Shown: positions 44,976-53,495 of the stretch, in pieces
How the letters are laid out: each line of letters starts with the position of its first letter
Numbering within the stretch: the first letter of the stretch is position 1
Origin: Ruania halotolerans
Lineage (GTDB): Bacteria > Actinomycetota > Actinomycetes > Actinomycetales > Beutenbergiaceae
Direction: 5' to 3'
Length of the DNA: 64,000 nt
Assembly (NCBI RefSeq): GCF_021049285.1
Contig: NZ_CP088017.1
Coordinates: forward strand, 3,545,380-3,609,379
Translations under genes and position numbers: made by a program
Notes under the pieces: generated by a model
The model's input: the letters and a program-made list of their open reading frames with translations, nothing else
Databases searched by the model: none
What the model was told of the DNA's origin: nothing

Positions 44976-45668
44976 TCAGAACGTGGCGCTGGACCAGACG
45001 TATCCGGCCTCGGCCACCAATTCCACTGCCATGGCGCCGTCATCGTCCACTACCCACCGGTTCGGGGAATCCTCCGCCAGTGCCCACGCCCCCATGTCCG
45101 CCTTGGTCCCGTCGGCGTACTCGACCATGCAGGTGTACTCAACTCCGACCGGACCCTGCGCCACGTCCACCACGAGCATCGGCCCATCCGGGCTCCAGCT
45201 GCGGGAGACCTGCCCGATCTGGGTGCCGTCCGCGGTGAGCAGCGGTGCCGTCCATTCCGAGGCGGCCGACGGCGGTGGTTGCGTTGCCGAGTCCAGCAGC
45301 TGCATCGCAGTCACCCCCACAGCGATGCCGAGCAGCCACGCCGCTGCCACGGCGAGAATCGCCCGACGACGGCCCCTCGCCCGACCGTGCGGCGCACCGG
45401 CGTCGGCGGTGGGTTCACCCGCACGTTCGGCTCGTAGCCGGGCAAGCACGGACGTCTCGAAGTCGGGCGGCGGCGCGTGCCGGGGCACTGCCGGCAAGAC
45501 CTGCTCGATAGCCCCGGAGAGATCGTCGTATTCGCGCCGGCAGGGGGCACATCCCGTCAAGTGGCCGCTCACGCGGGCGCGGGTGGCGGCATCGGCCTGG
45601 TCGAGCGCGACCTCGATGAGGGCGTCGTGGTCCGGGTGCCATCCCGGGACGGTCCGGTCCGGCGTCAT
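44976..45668 (-). CDS. anti-sigma factor (ZAS type, RskA-like)
   Basis: A 230-residue single-pass membrane anti-sigma factor. The N-terminal zinc-type anti-sigma motif HxxxCxxC is complete (His36, Cys40, Cys43). A membrane helix lies at about 100-122 and the extracytoplasmic C-terminal domain resembles that of RskA. It overlaps the upstream sigma gene by 4 bases, the usual arrangement for co-expressed sigma/anti-sigma pairs. The signal is unknown. Confidence 0.9.
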   Translation of the reverse strand: MTPDRTVPGWHPDHDALIEVALDQADAATRARVSGHLTGCAPCRREYDDLSGAIEQVLPAVPRHAPPPDFETSVLARLRAERAGEPTADAGAPHGRARGRRRAILAVAAAWLLGIAVGVTAMQLLDSATQPPPSAASEWTAPLLTADGTQIGQVSRSWSPDGPMLVVDVAQGPVGVEYTCMVEYADGTKADMGAWALAEDSPNRWVVDDDGAMAVELVAEAGYVWSSATF

Positions 45669-46270
45669 GTTCGGTCTCCTTGTTCTGTTTCGGCACCGCG
45701 TTCTGTCTCGACACCGCGCCGTAGCCGTCGGAGCCCGTCCCGGATGCGCGTCTTGGCCGTCCCCAGCGGAATGCCCTCCCGGTCACTGACCTCCGCTGCC
45801 GTCAACCCGCCGAGTACGGCCAGCATGACCGCGCGGGCCTGTTCGGGCGAGAGGACGTGCAGCCGGCGGACCGCACGCTCGGCCTCCACCCGGTGCATCG
45901 CCGTCTCTTCCAGGTCCGGGGAGGTGATGAGCGTGTCATGGAGGAGTTGGTCGAGGATCCCGTCCTCTGTCGGTGTGCTCCGCCGGGCGCGCACGGCGTC
46001 GATGGCGGCGTTGCGGGTGATCGTGAGGAGCCAGGTGAGCACGGAGGCGCGCCGCGCGTCGTATCCGCCGGCGGACCGCCAGGCACGCAGGAACACTTCC
46101 TGGCTGACGTCCTGGGCGAGCGCCGGATCTCGCGTGATGCTGACCGCCATACCGAAGACCGCACTCTGGAATCTGCGCACGAACGCCGCCGAGCCGGCCG
46201 GATCGTCCAATCCCAACCCCGCAAGCAGGGCGGCATCGTCTGCCCGATCGGCGCGTGACATGGCTCCCAT
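45665..46270 (-). CDS. ECF-family sigma factor (SigK-like)
   Basis: A 201-residue ECF sigma factor. Region 2 contains DVSQEVFLRAWRSAGGYDARRASVLTWLLTITRNAAID and region 4 has LSPEQARAVMLAVLGGLTAAEVSDREGIPLGTAKTRIRDGLRRL (both seen in adjacent shorter stretches). It pairs with the membrane anti-sigma factor that overlaps its 3' end. It is divergent from a secreted-repeat lipoprotein, a plausible target. The start is the ATG at 46270, 5 bases after TATCGT, or the ATG at 46261. Confidence 0.93.
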   Translation of the reverse strand: MGAMSRADRADDAALLAGLGLDDPAGSAAFVRRFQSAVFGMAVSITRDPALAQDVSQEVFLRAWRSAGGYDARRASVLTWLLTITRNAAIDAVRARRSTPTEDGILDQLLHDTLITSPDLEETAMHRVEAERAVRRLHVLSPEQARAVMLAVLGGLTAAEVSDREGIPLGTAKTRIRDGLRRLRRGVETERGAETEQGDRT

Positions 46271-46420
46271 ACTTCACGATACGGCCGAGACCCTCGGTGC
46301 GGATTGCGTCACCTCGTCGCTTCGCAGGTTCGATCGTGGCAATCCCTGCGGCTCCGCTGACACGTACTACTCGCAACCGGCCCCCTGCCGGCGACGAATG
46401 AGCGACGAGTGGAGACGACG

Positions 46421-46978
46421 ATGCGACGTACTCGAGTGGTACTGACGGCCGCCCTGGTGGGAGCAGGCCTGCTGCTGGCAGGCTGTGGCTCCGCCGACGA
46501 GGGCGATACGGGTGAGTCTGGCGGCGAGGAGAGCGCCGCAGAGGAGATGGCGGGCGACGATGACACGGAGGGCACGGACGAGGACATGACCGAGGAGGAC
46601 GACGGCGACATGATGGCCGCCACCGCTCTCACCACGGCGGAGACCGATCTCGGCACGATCCTCACCGACGGTGACGGCAACACGATCTACCTGTTCACCA
46701 ACGATGAGGAGGGTGTGAGCAACTGCGACGGCGAGTGCATTGCGAAGTGGCCCGCCGTCGAAGGTGAACCAGAGGCCGGCGCCGGTGTGGACGCCGCCCT
46801 GCTCGGCAGCATCGAACGGTCCGATGGGACCGTGCAGGCCACGTATAACGGCCACCCGTTGTACTACTTCGTCCAGGACTCAAGTCCTGGTGACACCACC
46901 GGTCAGGGCGTGAACGAGGTCTGGTACGTCCTCTCCCCCGAGGGCGAGATGATCGAAGCCATGGACGACATGGGCTGA
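46421..46978 (+). CDS. secreted-repeat (Lipoprotein_15) lipoprotein
   Basis: A 185-residue exported lipoprotein with lipobox LAGC (Cys22) and then about 45 very acidic residues (Glu/Asp/Gly/Met). Two copies of the short 'secreted repeat of unknown function' follow: DLGTILTDGDGNTIYLF with CDGECIAKWPAV, and IERSDGTVQATYNGHPLYYF. The function is unknown; relatives are linked to ECF sigma regulons and heme/copper or redox biology (not certain). The ATG at 46421 has GGAG 6 bases upstream. It is divergent from the ECF sigma gene. Confidence 0.86.
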   Translation: MRRTRVVLTAALVGAGLLLAGCGSADEGDTGESGGEESAAEEMAGDDDTEGTDEDMTEEDDGDMMAATALTTAETDLGTILTDGDGNTIYLFTNDEEGVSNCDGECIAKWPAVEGEPEAGAGVDAALLGSIERSDGTVQATYNGHPLYYFVQDSSPGDTTGQGVNEVWYVLSPEGEMIEAMDDMG

Positions 46979-47001
46979 CACGGCCCCGTCAGTTGGCGCA
47001 C

Positions 47002-47778
47002 CTACCCGCCGACCACCTCAGTCGAGCGGGCGGGGGCGCTGAGCTCGACGAGGGCAGTGATCGCGCCGACTGCGAACAGCATCGATCCGACCAGGAAGGA
47101 CCAGTTCACGACAGCATCCGCCGCCGCACCCGGTGGCGCGAAACCCGCTGTGCTGCCCACCAGGAAGAGCACGCTGCCGAGCAGGTTCGCTGCCGAAGAT
47201 GTGGTGCCGACATCATGCGCCGGCCACGACTCACGCAGATACAGGTAGCTCGCGAGGACGAAGCCGAGCGAGCCCACGGTATTGAGTGCGGCGACCAGAT
47301 GTGCCTGCTCGGTGTTCGCCATCGCAATCACCATGCCGACCTGGAACGGAAGTAGAGCGGCAACCCCCTGAATGAGGGACGCCCGACCCGCGATACTGGC
47401 CCAGAACTGAGACCATCGACGTGGTTCCACCGCGCATCGTGCCTCCTCCACGGCGAACAGCGCACCGACGCTGAACACGGTGGCACCGATCAGGTTGCCT
47501 AGCCGCACCGTCGTCGCTTCGGCGCCCGGGCCCACGATCGCACTGATCCCGGCAACGATGAATACCACTGACCCGATGGCGAAGCACACCGCCATCCACA
47601 CCGAGGCGTCCCAGGAACTGAGGGAGCGTTCAGCAGACCGGGACCGCCGCGACCACCGTTCGTTGAACTCCAGCAGTCGCCCGTCGACGACCGCGGCAGC
47701 ATGCACGACGATCCCGTGGACGAGACTGAGTTCACGGCGCTCGAGGGTGGCTACCTCGTAGGCAATAGGACGTTGCAT
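47002..47778 (-). CDS. multi-pass membrane protein, possibly YrhK-like
   Basis: A 258-residue membrane protein. After about 50 polar residues come roughly six hydrophobic segments in which W/A-x-FxxGSxxFxxxG-like units recur (VCFAIGSVVFIVAGI, NLIGATVFSVGALFAV, NLLGSVLFLVGSTAGF, FLVGSMLFAVGAI). This resembles the YrhK-like domain. The function is unknown. The start is uncertain: the ATG at 47778 directly follows GAAGG, and longer frames exist upstream. It shares a 64-bp gap with the divergent DUF6221 gene. Confidence 0.7.
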   Translation of the reverse strand: MQRPIAYEVATLERRELSLVHGIVVHAAAVVDGRLLEFNERWSRRSRSAERSLSSWDASVWMAVCFAIGSVVFIVAGISAIVGPGAEATTVRLGNLIGATVFSVGALFAVEEARCAVEPRRWSQFWASIAGRASLIQGVAALLPFQVGMVIAMANTEQAHLVAALNTVGSLGFVLASYLYLRESWPAHDVGTTSSAANLLGSVLFLVGSTAGFAPPGAAADAVVNWSFLVGSMLFAVGAITALVELSAPARSTEVVGG

Positions 47779-47842
47779 CCTTCTATCGTGGCCGCCGGTG
47801 TCCAGTGGCGTCGACGCGCTGACCTGCGTGCGACCATGACGA

Positions 47843-48178
47843 GTGACAATCACCGAGTTCGTCCATGCCAGGATCGCCGATGACGAGGCGGTGGCGTCCC
47901 GAACATCGGCTACCTCAGATGTGCGCACTGTTTCGGGCAATCCTGCAGTGACTGCGCACTTGCACCGGTTCGGGCCCGAGCGGGTCCTCGCGGAGTGCGC
48001 CGTGAAGCGAGCACTCATTCAGGACCTGTGGGAGACCGCGAGCCTGTCCGGGAACGAGTTCGGCGCCTTCCGGGAGCGGCGTGAGCTGGAGCGTGACGGG
48101 GCCTACCCGGTGGGCCTGCGCCACCTGGCGACCGTGTACGCCTGGCACCCCGATTTCCAGGAGGGGTGGCGCCCCTGA
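47843..48178 (+). CDS. DUF6221 family protein
   Basis: A 111-residue soluble protein. It begins MTITEFVHARIADDEAVA, has PERVLAECAVKRALIQD in the middle and ends LATVYAWHPDFQEGWRP. This is the pattern of the DUF6221 proteins common in actinomycete genomes and prophages. The function is unknown. The GTG at 47843 has no ribosome site. It is a single gene between opposing neighbours. Confidence 0.78.
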   Translation: MTITEFVHARIADDEAVASRTSATSDVRTVSGNPAVTAHLHRFGPERVLAECAVKRALIQDLWETASLSGNEFGAFRERRELERDGAYPVGLRHLATVYAWHPDFQEGWRP

Positions 48179-48196
48179 TCGCCGCGACGCGGCATC

Positions 48197-48646
48197 TCAC
48201 CAGAGCAGTGCCACCGAGGCGCCCAGGGCCAGTGCCGTGCGCAGATGGTTCCACCGCCCCCACACTCGCCGATACTGGTCCCAGGCGGCCGGTGCGGCCG
48301 GATCGCTCACCGGCACCAGGTCGAGCCGCCGGTTGAGCGGCACGTTCGCCAGGACGGTCACGGCGAAGGCGGCGAGCCCGAGCACGGCACCGATCAGTTG
48401 CGGCCCACCACCGGCACCTCCCCGCATCACCTCCACCGCAACGAAGGCGCATGCTGCCGGCGAGCCGAACAGAGGCACCATCAACAGACTGCGCGGGGCC
48501 ACAGCGTTGATGGCCTGCATCACGCCATGAGCGGTGCCAGGGTGAGTCCGGCCGAGCGCCGGCAGCACCACCGCGCTGAACGCGAGAAACAGCCCGCCGA
48601 GCACCGCGGACAGGATCGCAGCGCCCACCACGATCACCTCGTTCAT
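48197..48646 (-). CDS. DUF1772 (anthrone-oxygenase-like) membrane protein
   Basis: A 149-residue membrane protein with four helices, matching DUF1772: an N-terminal GGLFLAFSAVVLPAL and a C-terminal WDQYRRVWGRWNHLRTALALGA. Fungal members are anthrone oxygenases; bacterial roles are unknown. The ATG at 48646 has GGAG 6 bases upstream and overlaps the stop of the NmrA-type gene (ATGA), so the two form an operon. Confidence 0.86.
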   Translation of the reverse strand: MNEVIVVGAAILSAVLGGLFLAFSAVVLPALGRTHPGTAHGVMQAINAVAPRSLLMVPLFGSPAACAFVAVEVMRGGAGGGPQLIGAVLGLAAFAVTVLANVPLNRRLDLVPVSDPAAPAAWDQYRRVWGRWNHLRTALALGASVALLW

Positions 48647-49497
48647 GCCCTGCTCCACGCGCCACCGGCCGCCGCCGCGGCGGCGAAATCCTCGAGCGAT
48701 CGGGCCGGCCTGCCGAGGACGTCCGCCACAGTGGACGTCGTGGCACTGTTGCGGCCGTCGAACAGGTCCACGAAGACGTCGGCCAGTCCCTGCGCCTCAT
48801 CGGCGGGCAAGCCCATGGACTCAGCCCCCGCTGCGAACTCCGGACCGGTCACCTGGTGATACTTCACGGGCCTGCCGAAGGCGTCCCCGAGGATCCCGGC
48901 GGCCTCCGCCAGCGGCACCACGCGGGGACCGGTGAGCTCGAGCACACGACCCTGATACTCCGCATGCGAGGCCGTCAGGGCAGCAACGATGACGTCGGCG
49001 ATGTCCTCGGCGTCCACGAACGGCTCGCCTCTCTCCGGAGCCCCCGGCAGCGCCAGCACACCCTCGATCACGGTCTGCGCGAATGCGCCCTCGCTGAAGT
49101 TCTGGTGGAAGAAGGCGCATCGCACCACGGTGCCGGTGGGGATCAGGTCAAGGAACGCATGCTCGCACTCCTGCGCGAGAGGTTCGCCGCGGCCGGAGAG
49201 CAGTACCGCTCGCTGCACCCCCCGCTCCACGAGGGCCGCTGCCACCCCGGTGACGGCCTCGCGGGCACCCGGGAGGGCGAGGTCGGGCTGGTAGGCGAGA
49301 TAGGCCGCGCGGACACTGTCCACGGCGCCGGGCCAGGTGGTGGGATCCGTCCAATCGAAGCGTGGGTCACCGGAGCGGGAGCCGGCGCGGACGGCGTGGC
49401 CCGCAGCCGTGAGCCGTGAGGCGACGCGGCGTCCGGTCTTTCCGTGGGCGGCTGTCACGAGGATCGGGCGGTCGCAGATGCTGGGTGGGGAGGTCAT
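48643..49497 (-). CDS. NmrA-like NAD(P)-binding protein
   Basis: A 284-residue atypical SDR of the NmrA/QOR2 group. The dinucleotide loop is VTAAHGKTGRRVA, followed by AVRAGSRSGDPRFDWTDPTTW, and AVLLSGRGEP at the position of the catalytic Ser. Relatives act as NAD(P)H:quinone or azo-type reductases, or sense NADP. The ATG at 49497 has GGAGG only one base away, so initiation may be leaderless or weak. It is divergent from an AraC-type gene, a classic regulator-target arrangement. Confidence 0.86.
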   Translation of the reverse strand: MTSPPSICDRPILVTAAHGKTGRRVASRLTAAGHAVRAGSRSGDPRFDWTDPTTWPGAVDSVRAAYLAYQPDLALPGAREAVTGVAAALVERGVQRAVLLSGRGEPLAQECEHAFLDLIPTGTVVRCAFFHQNFSEGAFAQTVIEGVLALPGAPERGEPFVDAEDIADVIVAALTASHAEYQGRVLELTGPRVVPLAEAAGILGDAFGRPVKYHQVTGPEFAAGAESMGLPADEAQGLADVFVDLFDGRNSATTSTVADVLGRPARSLEDFAAAAAAGGAWSRA

Positions 49498-49565
49498 GCC
49501 TCCATCACAGCGCGCCCGGGTGAGACGATCCATAGTCATGCGGCTCAATTTCATACGCAATCGTC

Positions 49566-49571
49566 TAATCT
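49566..49571 (+). promoter_or_regulatory. -10 element of the AraC-type gene
   Basis: TAATCT ends 6 bases before the GTG start at 49578, placing the transcription start at or next to the start codon. No ribosome site is present, so a leaderless mRNA is likely. Confidence 0.55.
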
Positions 49572-49577
49572 GAGTGC

Positions 49578-50552
49578 GTGGACGCTCTCTCCGCCATGCT
49601 CGACGGGCCCCGCACCCGGGGTGCATACGTCCTGCGTTGCCTGCTCGCCGCGCCCTGGTCCATCCGCGTGGGCGACGAGGCACCGCTCGCACTCGTGGCC
49701 ATGGTCCGCGGCCAGACCTGGCTCACCCTCGACGGGGACGAACCGGTCGCGCTGCGCGCCGGCGATGTCGCGCTGATCAAGGGGCCCGAGCACTACACAC
49801 TCTCCGACCCGCCCGGGCACGCTCCGGACGTGTTCGTGGGCACTGACGAGGTCTGCCGGGACGCCGACGGCGGCTCGCTCGAGGACCAGATGCTGCTAGG
49901 TGTGCGGACCTGCGGTAATGCGCTCGACGGTGAGACCGCCTTCATCGTCGCCTGCTACGACTTGCGCGGGCAGGTGACCCCGCGGTTGCTCGGGACGCTC
50001 CCCCCATTCGTGCGTATCCCGGCCACCACTGACGACGCCCTGATGAGGGTGCTGCACGCGGAAGTGGATCGGGACGCCGTCGGGCAACAGGTGATCCTGG
50101 ACCGCCTCGTGGACCTGGTGCTCGTGCAGGCGTTGCGCGCATGGTTCGCCGACCCCGCTTCACAGGCACCGCGATGGTGGCAGGCCACGAGCGATCCAGT
50201 GGTCGGGCCTGCCGTGCGGGCCCTCCAGGCGAACCCTGCCTCCCCGTGGACGATCGACCGGCTCGCGCGCTCGGTGGGGGTCTCCCGCGCGACTCTGGCC
50301 AGGCGGTTCACCGAACTGGTGGGGGAACCGCCGATGTCCTACCTCACGAGCTGGCGACTCACCCTGGCGGCAGATCTGCTCCGAAGCGGCACTGAGACCC
50401 TCCCCGCGCTTGCTCGGCAGCTGGGATACGCCTCGGGCTTCTCATTCAGCAGTGCGTTCAAGCGCCGTTACGGCGTGAGCCCGCAGACGTTCCGCGCAGA
50501 CACGTCCGCGCCGAGCACGGAGGCGCGAGCCACACCGCCGCCCCCGCGCTGA
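49578..50552 (+). CDS. AraC-family regulator with cupin sensor
   Basis: A 324-residue regulator. The N-terminal cupin_6-type sensor has LVAMVRGQTWLTLDGD and VALIKGPEHYTL. The C-terminal double HTH (about 205-300) contains WTIDRLARSVGVSRATLARRF and ARQLGYASGFSFSSAFKRRYGVSPQTFR. It is divergent from the NmrA-DUF1772 pair across 80 bp and probably activates it in response to a small molecule (inference). The GTG start is likely leaderless. Confidence 0.92.
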   Translation: MDALSAMLDGPRTRGAYVLRCLLAAPWSIRVGDEAPLALVAMVRGQTWLTLDGDEPVALRAGDVALIKGPEHYTLSDPPGHAPDVFVGTDEVCRDADGGSLEDQMLLGVRTCGNALDGETAFIVACYDLRGQVTPRLLGTLPPFVRIPATTDDALMRVLHAEVDRDAVGQQVILDRLVDLVLVQALRAWFADPASQAPRWWQATSDPVVGPAVRALQANPASPWTIDRLARSVGVSRATLARRFTELVGEPPMSYLTSWRLTLAADLLRSGTETLPALARQLGYASGFSFSSAFKRRYGVSPQTFRADTSAPSTEARATPPPPR

Positions 50553-50633
50553 CCGAAGGGCCGCGGGCCGATGTCGGTCCACGAGGCTCGTGGCCGCGGA
50601 TGCCAGACTAGGCCGGAACAAGGGAGGTGACCC

Positions 50634-51245
50634 ATGCGGATGCGGGTCCTGCTGCTGGTCTGGAGCGGCCTGATGCTGACGTGGCTGGGAGCCGCGGTGT
50701 TCGGATGGGGGAATGCCGAGACCGGGTCAGCCCAGCCGCTGGTGCAGATCCGCAGTGCAAGCGATCTCGTACCGGCGCAGATCGAAGCACAGGCCACCCC
50801 GGAGTACTACCTCGGCGAGGGGCACCTGCTGGTACTGATCGCCGTCACGGCCCTGAGCGTGCTGCTGCCGCTGCGTGCGAAGCCGCTACGCATCGTGGCC
50901 GGGCTCGCCTATCTCGCTGTCGGTGGATACCTGGGCTACACGGCCTGGTCCGGCGATCCGCCGGCCGAGGTAGGCACCATGGTCGGGTACGTGGTGGCCG
51001 GGGCGCTGGTACTGGCCGGCCTGTTCTTCTTCGCCGATCAGCGCGGCGCCGTGGGGATCGTGGCTGGGGTGGCGGCACTGGCCGGCGCCGCGTGGAACAC
51101 GCATGCCGTCGTGGCCGTTGCCCTGCCGGATGATGGCAGGCCGGGCCTCGGGGCCGTCTGCCTCACGTTGGGTTACGTGCTGGTGGCCGCGGGGTCCTTC
51201 GCTGCCCTGGGCGACCACGGCCGTCGATCGAATCGACGCGCATAA
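50634..51245 (+). CDS. membrane protein of unknown function
   Basis: A 203-residue protein with an N-terminal hydrophobic segment (about 4-25), an about 40-residue outside loop containing PLVQIRSASDLVPAQIEAQ, and about five further membrane segments from residue 62 on. I do not recognise a family. The ATG at 50634 has GGAGG 6 bases upstream. It stands alone after the AraC-type gene. Confidence 0.72.
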   Translation: MRMRVLLLVWSGLMLTWLGAAVFGWGNAETGSAQPLVQIRSASDLVPAQIEAQATPEYYLGEGHLLVLIAVTALSVLLPLRAKPLRIVAGLAYLAVGGYLGYTAWSGDPPAEVGTMVGYVVAGALVLAGLFFFADQRGAVGIVAGVAALAGAAWNTHAVVAVALPDDGRPGLGAVCLTLGYVLVAAGSFAALGDHGRRSNRRA

Positions 51246-51329
51246 CTTCGCGGGTCGCCTCCCGGTCCGCCCGAAGGTCTCCGTGTCACTGACTTGGTGA
51301 CCTCGTACCGAGCCGCGACGAGCGCTCGA

Positions 51330-51701
51330 TCACGTGTTCGGGTCGCGGAACTTCGCCATCGGATCCGGGTCACCCATGGAGTCGATCTCGGATCGATCGC
51401 TGTAACTGACCTCGGCAGCCTCCCCGGAGGACGGATGGCGACCTTGACCCGGCGCACCGGATCGCAACTGTCCGCGCTGCCTGGCACTCTGGATGCTGCG
51501 GATCTTCCAGAACAGCACGGCACCCCCGATCAGGGCCACCACGAGGAGGATCGGCACCATCGCGTCCATGCTGATGACATCAAAGGTCATCGCGAGAATG
51601 ACGGCGGCGAACACCGCCCCCTCGATGAGAGCAAACCTGACGAAGAAGCGTGAAAGCTCCCGACTCACGTTCGTGGACCCACCTGGGTTCTGAGACGCCA
51701 T
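51330..51701 (-). CDS. small two-helix membrane protein
   Basis: A 123-residue protein with two membrane segments (about 22-40 and 46-64) and a charged, flexible C-terminal tail containing several Asp-Pro motifs. The family is unknown. Its ATG lies only 17 bp from the divergent start of the HExxH-type gene, so the two must share promoter DNA. Confidence 0.7.
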   Translation of the reverse strand: MASQNPGGSTNVSRELSRFFVRFALIEGAVFAAVILAMTFDVISMDAMVPILLVVALIGGAVLFWKIRSIQSARQRGQLRSGAPGQGRHPSSGEAAEVSYSDRSEIDSMGDPDPMAKFRDPNT

Positions 51702-51718
51702 GGCACTATCGTCTCACT

Positions 51719-52192
51719 GTGCCGGCGAATCGTCATCCGTCCGGTTCGGTACGGGTGCGGGTACGTCACGTGGCGAACTGGCTCAACCTCTCCACCCCGC
51801 TGGGCCTAGCGGTGGCGGCCGTCGGTGGCGCCCGGCGCCGGCCCGGCCCCGCGCTCCTCACCCTGGCTGAGGGGTATCGGTGGCGGTTCCCGACCGGAGG
51901 TGCGTTCACCGTCGGCGATGTGGTGATCACGCGGACAACGATCGCGCGCCTGAGGGCCCGCCACCCCTTCCTGCTGCGGCATGAGGAGAAGCACGCGCGG
52001 CAGTGGGCCTACTGCCTCGGGCTTCCGTTCCTCCCGCTGTACGGCCTGACGATGGGCTGGTCGTGGCTGCGCACCGGAGATCGTGCGGCACGGTGCTTCT
52101 TCGAGCGGCAGGCGGGCCTGGCCGACGGCGGGTACCGGGACGTACCACCCCGGAGACTGCCTACGTTCTGGCGCAAGGCCCACCGGCCCTGA
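51719..52192 (+). CDS. small protein with HExxH motif (possible minimal metallopeptidase)
   Basis: A 157-residue protein. A central HEEKH (88-92) fits the zinc-binding HExxH pattern and is followed by ARQWAYCLGLPFLPLYGL and a FFERQAG segment whose Glu could be a third ligand. There are weak hydrophobic stretches but no signal peptide. Related short actinomycete proteins are uncharacterised. The GTG at 51719 is 6 bases after TATCGT, consistent with leaderless expression. The neighbouring minus-strand gene starts 17 bp away. Confidence 0.72.
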   Translation: MPANRHPSGSVRVRVRHVANWLNLSTPLGLAVAAVGGARRRPGPALLTLAEGYRWRFPTGGAFTVGDVVITRTTIARLRARHPFLLRHEEKHARQWAYCLGLPFLPLYGLTMGWSWLRTGDRAARCFFERQAGLADGGYRDVPPRRLPTFWRKAHRP

Positions 52193-52294
52193 GCTCGGCG
52201 GTCTCGTCCGCAGTTCTCTTCACTTACATCTTGATTACTCTCTTGTTGCTCCCCCAGGCTCACACGTGCAACGGAGCACAGGAGAGGACGTGTC

Positions 52295-53420
52295 GTGGCG
52301 GATTCCACCACAACCGGCGACGAACGACCCACGGCTACCGTGCGGGACGCCGCCGTGCGCGCGCTCAAGTTCCAGTCCCTGGCCGGCGATCTGCGTCGTG
52401 GAATTCTGGCAGGTGAGTGGGCAGCCGACGGCAAGTTGCCCACTGAGAACCGCCTCGCCGCCGACACCGGACTTTCCCTGACGACGGTGCGCCGCGCCTA
52501 CGACGAGCTCGTCGAGGACGGGTTGATCCTGCGGCGCCGTGGAGCGGGAACATTCGTCATCGACAGGACTGCCGGCTCACCACGCCAGCGCCTCCGGATC
52601 GGCGTCCTGGTTCCGGACACGCACCTCTACTTCCCACGGATGCTGCAGGGCATCGACGACGCGTTGTCCGCGGCCCGTGCCGGAATGCAGCTGGCGACGT
52701 ACCACTACGACCCGGCGGAAGAGCGCGAAGACATCGCGCAACTGCTGGACTCCGGCGTGCACGGACTCCTCCTCGCCCCGGACCTGCTGACCGTCGAGAA
52801 CCCGGCGGCCCGCGCAGCGGAGCTCACCTCGCTGCCGGTTCCTGTCGTGTTGATGGAGCGTCGACTCGTCGGCGCGGGCCCGGCCGACACGAGCGAACAC
52901 GTCACCTCCGACCATCGCGGCGGGGCATACGACGCGGTCGTCCACCTCCATCGGCTCGGTCACGAGAAGATCGCCCTGCTCACCCGCAGCCACGGCCCCA
53001 CCCAGGATGCCGTGCGCGCCGGCTACGAGGCCGCCGTCGGTGCGCTCGAACTCACGCCGCTGCAACGGTCCGAACCGCCCACCTGGAACCGCGAGCTCGC
53101 CGAGGACTGCATCACCACCCTGACCACCGCCGGGGCCACTGCGGCTCTTCAGCGATCGCGAGGCCACGCTCGTGCTCGGCGCCGCACGTCGTCGCGGCCT
53201 GCGGGTTCCCGAGGACCTCGCCTTGGTCTCCTATGACGACGAGCTGGCCGATGTGGCGGACGTACCGCTGACCTCCGTCGCACCCGCCAAATACCGCGTC
53301 GGCAAGCTCGCCGCCGAGATCCTGCTACGGCGGATCACCGACGGGGACGCCGGCCCCGTTCACCAGGTGCAGCTTCGGCCCCGCATCGTGATCCGGGACT
53401 CGTGTGGCGCTCGCCATTGA
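52295..53420 (+). pseudogene. GntR-type regulator with LacI-like sensor, interrupted by a frameshift
   Basis: The intact product would be about 374 residues, with a GntR winged helix at about 25-90 (GKLPTENRLAADTGLSLTTVRRAYDELVEDGLI) and a LacI-type sugar-sensor domain. The first frame runs from the GTG at 52295 and, after codon 283, drifts into Arg/Ser-rich nonsense until 53236. The second frame carries the missing sensor end (FSDREATLVLGAARRRGL... to 53420). The switch is in GCTCTTC (53144-53150), where a lost CT pair from GCTCTCTTC would restore the consensus. It precedes the family-8 lyase gene and would be its regulator. A sequencing error cannot be excluded. Confidence 0.82.
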
Positions 53421-53495
53421 CCCGTGATCGACACCCATCGAGTGACAGCCCGGGCGGATCAGATCCGTCACCAGATATCGCAGAAGGAGCCAGTC

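Noticed and set aside
46872-46889. 18-bp perfect palindrome CCAGGACTCAAGTCCTGG inside the lipoprotein gene
   Set aside because: It lies in coding sequence and is explained by its codons; no reason to assign a function.
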